Shown: piece by piece, positions 1 to 4,302 of the stretch
How the letters are laid out: each line of letters starts with the position of its first letter
Position numbering within the stretch: position 1 is the stretch's first letter
NCBI GenBank assembly: GCA_001768155.1
Contig: MENC01000015.1
Location: 4,948-11,040, forward strand
Reading direction: 5' to 3'
DNA from: Bacteroidetes bacterium GWA2_30_7
GTDB lineage: Bacteria; Bacteroidota; Bacteroidia; Bacteroidales; GWF2-33-38
Length of the DNA stretch: 6,093 bases
Translations under genes and position numbers: made by a program
Notes under the pieces: model-generated
Databases searched by the model: none
What the model was told of the DNA's origin: nothing
The model's input: the letters and a program-made list of their open reading frames with translations, nothing else

Positions 1-429
1 AGCTCCCAGCATTATTTGACGCGGATATTTTGGCGTGCTGTCTAAACGCATCGATAATCCCCATTCTCCGTCAATAGAAATCATTAAAGGAACTTTTGAA
101 ATTGATTGATACTTATTTGTCAGATTTGCTTCACGTACAGGTCCGCCTTGCATAAAAATAAGTCCGCCAATTTTACATTCGGTTATCATTTTGGCAATAA
201 ACTCTTCGTGCTTGCTGTCTTTGTTGGAATATGCAGCAATCATAAAAAGCTGACCAATTCGTTCGTCCGGTGTTAATGAATTTAATACTGAGTCAACCCA
301 AAGAGTATCTGCACTAGTATAAAATGGAGGGAGTATTGTTTTTTTATCGTCAGATTGAGGTTTAACACAGATTAATTTTGTGTTTAAAGTGAGTAATGTT
401 AATGTAATCAGTGCTATACGTAATATCAT
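1..429 (-). CDS. Secreted glycoside hydrolase family 3 protein (beta-N-acetylglucosaminidase-like), 5' part only
   Basis: The first 143 codons of a gene that leaves the window at position 1. The ATG at 427-429 is the only reasonable start, because an in-frame TAA lies 3 nt upstream of it (433-435). Residues 2-20 are a hydrophobic Sec-type signal peptide; there is a Cys at 21, but the preceding residues do not make a good lipobox. The mature part opens with LTPDERIGQLFM (52-63), then GGLIFMQGG (88-96) and the strand VPLMISIDGEWGLSMRL (113-129), followed by YPRQIMLGA. These match the N-terminal barrel of GH3 enzymes of the NagZ type, where IDxEGG is usual; the DGEWGL variant is what I know from Bacteroidota GH3 proteins that often carry a C-terminal serine hydrolase (beta-lactamase-like) domain. 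The inferred role is cleavage of beta-N-acetylglucosaminides, perhaps cell-wall fragments, outside the cytoplasm. The catalytic residues and any fused domain lie outside the window. It is divergent from pyrK. Confidence 0.85.
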   Translation of the reverse strand, partial: MILRIALITLTLLTLNTKLICVKPQSDDKKTILPPFYTSADTLWVDSVLNSLTPDERIGQLFMIAAYSNKDSKHEEFIAKMITECKIGGLIFMQGGPVREANLTNKYQSISKVPLMISIDGEWGLSMRLDSTPKYPRQIMLGA

Positions 430-465
430 TGTTTATTATTTTGTTATTCAAAATTTTTAATAAAA

Positions 466-496
466 CAAAAATAGAAAGTAATAGAAGAGCTTTGAA
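466..496 (-). promoter_or_regulatory. Candidate Bacteroidota-type promoter for the GH3 gene
   Basis: Read on the minus strand, TATTTTTG (466-473) is a full match to the Bacteroidota -7 element TAnnTTTG. TTC at 494-496 sits 20 nt upstream, where the -33 TTG element is expected, and matches two of three bases. This predicts transcription from about position 460 and a leader of about 30 nt before the ATG at 429. The match is by eye only, and such motifs also occur by chance in AT-rich DNA. Confidence 0.45.
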
Positions 497-545
497 GCAC
501 TATCTAATTAGTTTTAAACATTTAAGCGTGGATAACTAATAATTA

Positions 546-578
546 TTTAGGATTTAAGAATTTTAGATTTAGGATTTA
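546..578. repeat. Short direct repeat, 11 bp, 22-bp period
   Basis: TTTAGGATTTA occurs at 546-556 and again at 568-578, and the 11 bp between them (557-567) is a related A/T/G-rich sequence. The 22-bp spacing is about two helical turns. It lies between the divergent GH3 and pyrK promoters, so it could bind a dimeric regulator, but it could equally be simple low-complexity intergenic DNA. The rest of the 430-676 gap holds only the two candidate promoters and no ORF worth calling. Confidence 0.35.
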
Positions 579-627
579 CTGCTAAACATCAAGCTACAAA
601 CCTTAAACTTCAAACTATTTCTTAAAT

Positions 628-635
628 TATCTTTG
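628..635 (+). promoter_or_regulatory. Candidate -7 element of the pyrK-pyrD operon promoter
   Basis: TATCTTTG is an exact match to the Bacteroidota -7 consensus TAnnTTTG and lies 41 nt before the pyrK start codon, giving a predicted leader of about 35 nt. No clear TTG is found at the -33 position (about 604-608), so the promoter is incomplete by consensus. The region before the start codon is A-rich (AGCTTAAAAAAATGG) with no Shine-Dalgarno sequence, as usual in this phylum. No pyrimidine attenuator-like hairpin is visible in the leader. Confidence 0.5.
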
Positions 636-676
636 CTTTTAAACATTTTACAACTATTTTAGCTTAAAAAAATGGA

Positions 677-1441
677 ATGAAGAAAATACATGATTGTAAG
701 GTAATTACAAATAAAATACTTAACGATGAATATTATATCTTAAGAGTTTATGCTCCCGAAAAGCTTGAGAAGATAAAAGCTGGTCAGTTTGTAGAGGTTT
801 TAGTTAACGGAAGTAGCAGCACTTTTTTACGCCGACCACTATCTATTTACGATGTCGATTACAACGAAAATTCTTTTAGTTTGTTGGTGCGAATTGCCGG
901 CGAAGGAACACGAAAATTGTCGGAATTAAGTGTGGGAGATATTGTAAACATTGTATATCCGCTTGGTAATGGTTTTTCGATAAAAACTAACAAAAAAGCA
1001 CTTCTTGCAGGTGGAGGTTGTGGCATTGCACCTATGTTATATTTGTCAAAAATATTAAAAGAAAATGCTTGCGAAGTTTCATTACTTTTGGGTGCAAGAA
1101 CAAAAAATGACCTTTTTGAACTTGATGAATTTGGAAAATTCGGAAAAGTTTATTGTATCACAAATGATGGCTCTTTAGGCGAAAAAGGATTAATTACAGA
1201 CCATTCGCTATTAAAAAACGTAAATAATTTCGATATCATCTATACTTGCGGACCCGAAATAATGATGAAAGCAATTGCAAAAATCGCAAAGCAAAATAAT
1301 GTAGAATGTGAAGTTTCGCTCGAAAACACAATGGCATGTGGAATTGGAGCATGTCTTTGTTGTGTAACAGAAACAGTCAGAGGTAATTTATGTGTTTGCA
1401 CCGAAGGTCCGGTATTTAATATAAAAGATTTAAAATGGTAG
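677..1441 (+). CDS. pyrK: Dihydroorotate dehydrogenase electron-transfer subunit (PyrK), FAD/[2Fe-2S] protein
   Basis: A full-length 254-aa PyrK, the usual size for the family. It takes electrons from the FMN of PyrD through a [2Fe-2S] cluster and its own FAD to NAD+, in the cytoplasmic heterotetramer that oxidises dihydroorotate to orotate in pyrimidine synthesis. Residues 1-100 form the ferredoxin-reductase-like FAD barrel, with the flavin motif RRPLSIYDVD (52-61) and GEGTRKLSELSVGD (75-88). The nucleotide-binding domain follows, with LLAGGGCGIAPM (109-120) and YTCGPEIMM (189-197). The C-terminal cluster ligands are C221, C226, C229 and C241, ahead of EGPVF (243-247). Extra cysteines at 228 and 239 make this segment unusually Cys-rich. 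The start at 677 is preferred: another ATG at 672 runs into a stop after two codons. The stop overlaps the pyrD start, implying translational coupling. A general ferredoxin-NADP reductase-like protein is the alternative, but the cluster motif and the neighbour argue against it. Confidence 0.96.
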   Translation: MKKIHDCKVITNKILNDEYYILRVYAPEKLEKIKAGQFVEVLVNGSSSTFLRRPLSIYDVDYNENSFSLLVRIAGEGTRKLSELSVGDIVNIVYPLGNGFSIKTNKKALLAGGGCGIAPMLYLSKILKENACEVSLLLGARTKNDLFELDEFGKFGKVYCITNDGSLGEKGLITDHSLLKNVNNFDIIYTCGPEIMMKAIAKIAKQNNVECEVSLENTMACGIGACLCCVTETVRGNLCVCTEGPVFNIKDLKW

Positions 1442-2346
1442 ATTTAGGAATAAAAATAGGACAGATGAATTTTAAAAATCCTGTTCTTACAGCTTCAGGT
1501 ACATTTGGTTATGGCGAAGAGTTTGACGATTTTATTGATGCAAACCGACTTGGTGGAATTATTGTAAAAGGAACAACTCTTGAACACAGGGAAGGAAATC
1601 CATATCCGAGAATGGCTGAAACTGCTTCGGGAATGCTTAATGCTGTTGGATTGCAAAATAAAGGTGTTGATTATTTTATAAAAAATATTTATCCCCGAAT
1701 TAAACATTATAAAACAAATATTATTGTGAATGTTTCGGGTTCAAAAGTTGAAGATTATGTTGCAGTAGTTGAGCGGCTTAACGAGCTTGAAAATATTCCC
1801 GCAATAGAACTTAATATTTCATGCCCGAATGTGAAAACCGGAGGTATGGCATTTGGAACAAATTGTGCTTCGGCTTACGAAGTAACAAGCAAAGTGAGAA
1901 TGGCTTATGAAAAAACATTAATTGTGAAATTATCGCCAAATGTTACCGATATTACAGAAATAGCAAGGGTTGTAGAAGATGCCGGAGCCGATTCGGTTTC
2001 ATTAATAAATACTTTGCTTGGAATGGCAATAAATGCAGAAACCCGCCGACCTGTTTTGTCAACTATTACAGGCGGATTATCAGGACCTTGCATTAAGCCA
2101 ATTGCATTACGAATGGTTTGGCAGGTTGCAAAAGCTGTGAAAATTCCGGTAATCGGACTTGGCGGAATTATGAATGCAGCCGATGCAATAGAGTTTATGC
2201 TTGCCGGAGCAACTGCAATTCAGGTTGGTACAGCAAATTTTATTGACCCGTCAGTTTCTGTTAAAATAGTTGAAGGAATTGAAAATTATTTGAAAAGGCA
2301 TTATTTGAAATCGGTGGGGGATGTGATTGGGAAGATGGTGGTGTAG
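1435..2346 (+). CDS. pyrD: Dihydroorotate dehydrogenase class 1B catalytic subunit (PyrD/PyrDB), FMN-dependent
   Basis: A complete 303-aa FMN-dependent TIM-barrel enzyme that oxidises (S)-dihydroorotate to orotate, the fourth step of UMP synthesis. Visible motifs in order: the FMN-binding ASGTFGYG (20-27); KGTTLE (45-50); the substrate loop NAVGLQNKG (69-77); NVSGS (99-103); the active-site segment ELNISCPNVKTGG (125-137), with Cys130 as the catalytic base typical of class 1 enzymes (class 2 uses Ser); VKLSPNVTD (164-172); INTLLGMAIN (191-200); GGLSGPCIKPIALR (213-226); and the phosphate-binding end GLGGIMNAADAIEF (241-254) with GATAIQVGTANF (258-269). Cys130 plus the adjoining pyrK define the NAD-linked class 1B type. 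The ATG lies inside the last codons of pyrK (ATGGTAG, 7-bp overlap), so the two subunits are probably made at matched levels. No transmembrane segment is present, as expected for this class. The last 30 nt of the gene are unusually G-rich. Confidence 0.97.
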   Translation: MVDLGIKIGQMNFKNPVLTASGTFGYGEEFDDFIDANRLGGIIVKGTTLEHREGNPYPRMAETASGMLNAVGLQNKGVDYFIKNIYPRIKHYKTNIIVNVSGSKVEDYVAVVERLNELENIPAIELNISCPNVKTGGMAFGTNCASAYEVTSKVRMAYEKTLIVKLSPNVTDITEIARVVEDAGADSVSLINTLLGMAINAETRRPVLSTITGGLSGPCIKPIALRMVWQVAKAVKIPVIGLGGIMNAADAIEFMLAGATAIQVGTANFIDPSVSVKIVEGIENYLKRHYLKSVGDVIGKMVV

Positions 2347-2375
2347 TTATTTGAATTAAAGTGTATTATAAAGAA

Positions 2376-2449
2376 TTACTTCCATTGTTGTTTAACTTTA
2401 TATTTTTTCATAATTTTTGAAAAGCATGAGTATCAAGCAAAAAAGCCAT
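2376..2449 (-). pseudogene. Remnant of a PIN-domain (VapC-like) toxin gene, internally deleted
   Basis: Just after the antitoxin, sharing one base of its stop codon (TAATG), an ATG at 2447-2449 opens MAFLLDTHAFQKL and stops at 2408-2410. The LLDTHAF segment is the standard N-terminal strand of PIN-domain toxins, including the first metal-binding Asp (D6). In another frame the DNA continues FSKIMKKYKVKQQWK and ends with TAA at 2376-2378, which resembles the C-terminal end common in such toxins (K(I/F)xxYxVKxxW). I infer that an out-of-frame internal deletion, with its junction near 2420-2425, removed the middle of a gene that is usually about 125-135 codons long, including the later acidic residues of the active site. 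The N-terminal match is strong given its position behind a DUF2281 antitoxin; the C-terminal match is weaker because the segment is short. No active nuclease can be made from this. It is convergent with pyrD, 29 bp from the pyrD stop. Confidence 0.65.
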
Positions 2450-2652
2450 TATTTATAATTTTCAAAAATATCCAATGGTTTGTCGAAGTCATCTGAGAGT
2501 TTGATTTTACCTTTTGCGAAACCGAATTCCCGCGATTTAAGCTTAGATTTAACCTTTACTTTATTTTTTAGAAAAGCAACAAAGTCAGCAACCTCTTGTC
2601 TTAAATTGATTGGTAATGAATTTATTTCTATTTTTAATGAAGTATCAGTCAT
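2449..2652 (-). CDS. DUF2281 / VapB-like antitoxin, apparently orphaned
   Basis: A 67-aa basic-then-acidic protein. Residues 5-32 (SLKIEINSLPINLRQEVADFVAFLKNKV) form the helical DUF2281 core with the typical LPxxLRQEVxDFxxFL pattern, followed by a Lys-rich linker (32-41). The C-terminal tail GFAKGKIKLSDDFDKPLDIFENYK contains the conserved FG.AKG.I.LSDDFD.PL.DF motif. In this family the N-terminal part is expected to dimerise and regulate the operon, while the tail binds and blocks a PIN-domain RNase. The next gene position is exactly where the toxin should be, with a TAATG stop/start overlap, but only a toxin remnant is there. The antitoxin frame is undamaged, including its tail, which suggests recent toxin loss or some retained use such as neutralising a related toxin elsewhere. 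The start at 2652 gives the usual family length. No exact TAnnTTTG was found upstream; TTACTTTG at 2685-2692 (minus) is close only. Confidence 0.85.
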   Translation of the reverse strand: MTDTSLKIEINSLPINLRQEVADFVAFLKNKVKVKSKLKSREFGFAKGKIKLSDDFDKPLDIFENYK

Positions 2653-2722
2653 ATTACAAAATATATGAAAATTGATTTTATTTACAAAGTAATGAATTAT
2701 TCCAATATTTGATATCAGGATT

Positions 2723-2757
2723 AATTTTTTTTTAAAAAATTTTATCTTTAAAAAATT
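2723..2757. repeat. A/T-tract block with direct and inverted repeats in the divergent antitoxin/propeller gap
   Basis: In the 157-bp gap between the divergent antitoxin and propeller genes, AATTTTTT (2723-2730) and AAAAAATT (2734-2741) form an inverted repeat around TTT, and TTTAAAAAATT occurs at 2731-2741 and 2747-2757 with a 16-bp step. Between them TATCTTTA (2743-2750, plus) is one base off the -7 consensus and would give the propeller gene a leader of about 50 nt. These tracts may be intrinsically bent promoter DNA, or only base-composition noise. No other element was recognised in this gap. Confidence 0.3.
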
Positions 2758-2809
2758 ATTCAGTTATTTTTTTAACGACTTTTTGAAACTTAATTAATAA
2801 AATAATAAA

Positions 2810-4081
2810 ATGAAAAATAAAACCCTAATTATCATATCAATAACTTTAGTTTTGCAAATTATCATTAAGTCATTTTCATTTGGTCAGAATCCTCAGTGGA
2901 TTACATATAATGACACAAACTCATATCTCCCTTCAAATAGAGTGTATTCTATATGTATAGATAGGTTTGGAAATAAATGGTTTGGTACAAATTTGAATGC
3001 AGCAAAATTTGATAATACAAATTGGACTGTTTATAATGAAGATAATTCAGGTTTACCTCATTATTACATTTCTTCAATCAATATAGATTTAAATGGAGAT
3101 AAGTGGTTCGGAACACAATTAGGTTCTGCTAAATATGATGATACAAATTGGTTAGTTTATGATGGTTCAAATTCGAGCTTTACAAATAATTGTATTTTAA
3201 ATATATCCATAGATATTGATGATAATAAATGGTTTACGGTATATAATGGAGGCGTTGCAAAATTTGATAATATAAGCTGGTCTGCATATGATACAGATAA
3301 TTCAGATTTGCCTAATAATAATGTTCGCTCAATAGCTTTTGATTCTTTTGGAAATAAATGGTTTGGAACATACGGTGGCGGAGTTGCAAAATTTGACAAT
3401 ATAAATTGGACTATATATAATAGTTCAAATTCTGAATTGCCATCTAATTATGTAAATTCAAATATTATTGATTCATTTGATAATAAATGGATTGGAACAT
3501 ATAACGCAGGAGTTGCGAGGTTTAATGACTTAACATGTATTGTTTACGATACTTCTAATTCTGATTTACCAATAAATAATGTTTTTTCGATATCTATAGA
3601 TAGTCATGGAAATAAATGGTTTGGAACATATGGCGGAGGGGTTGCAAAATTTGATGATACAAATTGGACAATTTATAATACGAACAATTCTGGATTAGCT
3701 AATAATAAAGTAATTTCGATTTTAATTGATGATAATGACAATAAATGGTTTGGAACCTATGGTGGAGGTGTGTCAGTGTTTAATGAAAATGGAGTAAAAT
3801 TGAGTATTACAGAAGAATTCCAAAAAACAACCAACAACTTAACCTTCTTTCCAAACCCTACCACCTCCACTTTCACTCTTTCAATTAACGACCTACAAAA
3901 CAAAGATTTACAAATTTCAGTTTTCAATTCTTTAGGAAATTTAGTTTATAGTGAAAAATCAAAATCAAATAATGAGCATTTTCAGAAACAAATCAATCTT
4001 GGAAAAGTCAGCAAAGGAATTTACCTCGTAAAAGTTATTTCAGGTGAAAGGGTTTTGAATAAGAAAATAATTGTTGAGTGA
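2810..4081 (+). CDS. Secreted seven-repeat beta-propeller protein with T9SS type A sorting domain
   Basis: A 423-aa exported protein. Residues 1-25 are a Sec signal peptide (KNK, then a hydrophobic stretch to about 23), with likely cleavage near G25-Q26. Residues 30-328 are seven tandem repeats of 42-43 residues, each with W(T)xYxxxNSxLPxNxVxSIxID, then a short turn, then NKWFGTxxGGVAKFDxxN. This is the two-component-regulator-propeller (Reg_prop) type of repeat, and seven units fit one closed seven-bladed propeller. Residues 346-423, from FFPNPT through GIYLVKV to KKIIVE, form a Por secretion/T9SS type A sorting domain, so the protein should cross the outer membrane through T9SS and be released or anchored at the surface. 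No histidine kinase, DNA-binding or enzyme domain is present, unlike the sensor kinases that share these blades. The ligand or partner is unknown; glycan or protein binding is only a guess. The upstream gap is AT-rich. No neighbour gives a functional clue. Confidence 0.9.
   Translation: MKNKTLIIISITLVLQIIIKSFSFGQNPQWITYNDTNSYLPSNRVYSICIDRFGNKWFGTNLNAAKFDNTNWTVYNEDNSGLPHYYISSINIDLNGDKWFGTQLGSAKYDDTNWLVYDGSNSSFTNNCILNISIDIDDNKWFTVYNGGVAKFDNISWSAYDTDNSDLPNNNVRSIAFDSFGNKWFGTYGGGVAKFDNINWTIYNSSNSELPSNYVNSNIIDSFDNKWIGTYNAGVARFNDLTCIVYDTSNSDLPINNVFSISIDSHGNKWFGTYGGGVAKFDDTNWTIYNTNNSGLANNKVISILIDDNDNKWFGTYGGGVSVFNENGVKLSITEEFQKTTNNLTFFPNPTTSTFTLSINDLQNKDLQISVFNSLGNLVYSEKSKSNNEHFQKQINLGKVSKGIYLVKVISGERVLNKKIIVE
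2897..3793 (+). repeat. Seven in-frame tandem repeats encoding propeller blades (126-129 bp each)
   Basis: Repeat units begin at codons 30, 72, 114, 157, 200, 243 and 286. The first two are 126 bp and the other five 129 bp. Each starts with a Trp codon except unit six, where TGT (Cys243) replaces TGG. Units 4, 6 and 7 are closest: their NKWFGTYGGGV segments are identical in protein and nearly so in DNA, while units 1-3 and 5 are more divergent (NLNAAKF, QLGSAKY, VYNGGVA, YNAGVAR). This pattern suggests unit duplication or gene conversion in the C-terminal part of the array. Confidence 0.85.
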
Positions 4082-4105
4082 AAATATCAATAAATTTGAA
4101 AAATA

Positions 4106-4141
4106 TAACTTACAAGTTTGTAAGTTACAATTTAGTAACTT
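4106..4141 (+). other. Two overlapping inverted repeats in the propeller/helicase spacer
   Basis: TAACTTACA (4106-4114) pairs with TGTAAGTTA (4119-4127) in a 9-bp stem with a 4-nt loop. AAGTTAC (4122-4128) pairs with GTAACTT (4135-4141) in a 7-bp stem with a 6-nt loop. They share 4122-4127, so only one can form at a time. A run of seven T follows at 4150-4156, 8 nt after the second arm. This could be a weak terminator for the propeller gene, or a switch in a leader for the helicase, but both stems are AT-rich and the T run is too far away for a canonical intrinsic terminator. In the rest of the 4082-4302 gap I see a slightly more GC-rich patch (4163-4200) and two overlapping TACTTTTA matches (4253-4260, 4259-4266), one base off the -7 consensus, but no gene. 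Confidence 0.35.
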
Positions 4142-4302
4142 TTGTTATATTTTTTTGTTTTAAAACCCGTAATTGGATTCTGCGGACTATGTTTTAGCCT
4201 CTGTTACAATATTTTATATAAATTTTACTAAATCCTTTATTTTTTTATAATTTACTTTTACTTTTATCATTTAACTCAAATCTAAAGAATAATAAAAAAT
4301 TT

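Noticed and set aside
672..680. ATG at 672 as the pyrK start
   Set aside because: It reads ATG GAA TGA and stops at once; the ATG at 677 starts the conserved protein.
1495..2093. Minus-strand frames of 70 aa (1495-1707) and 62 aa (1905-2093)
   Set aside because: They lie fully inside pyrD, which is strongly supported by its motifs, and their translations show no recognisable domain.
2480..2668. Plus-strand frame of 62 aa opposite the antitoxin
   Set aside because: The minus-strand frame has clear DUF2281 antitoxin motifs; the plus-strand translation is its antisense shadow.
2685..2692. TTACTTTG (minus) as the antitoxin promoter -7 element
   Set aside because: It lacks the correct TA spacing of TAnnTTTG and has no -33 partner, so it is not listed as a promoter.
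3157..3399. Minus-strand frame of 80 aa inside the propeller gene
   Set aside because: It repeats with the same period as the propeller units (SNFATPP twice), which is what antisense reading of a coding repeat gives.
2897..3793. Regular DNA repeats as a CRISPR array or non-coding satellite
   Set aside because: The units are 126-129 bp, in frame, vary mainly at the protein level in a way that fits a propeller, and have no short palindromic repeats with unique spacers.
4163..4200. More GC-rich patch in the propeller/helicase spacer as a gene remnant or small RNA
   Set aside because: Both strands were read for protein similarity and none was found; there is no clear promoter or terminator around it.
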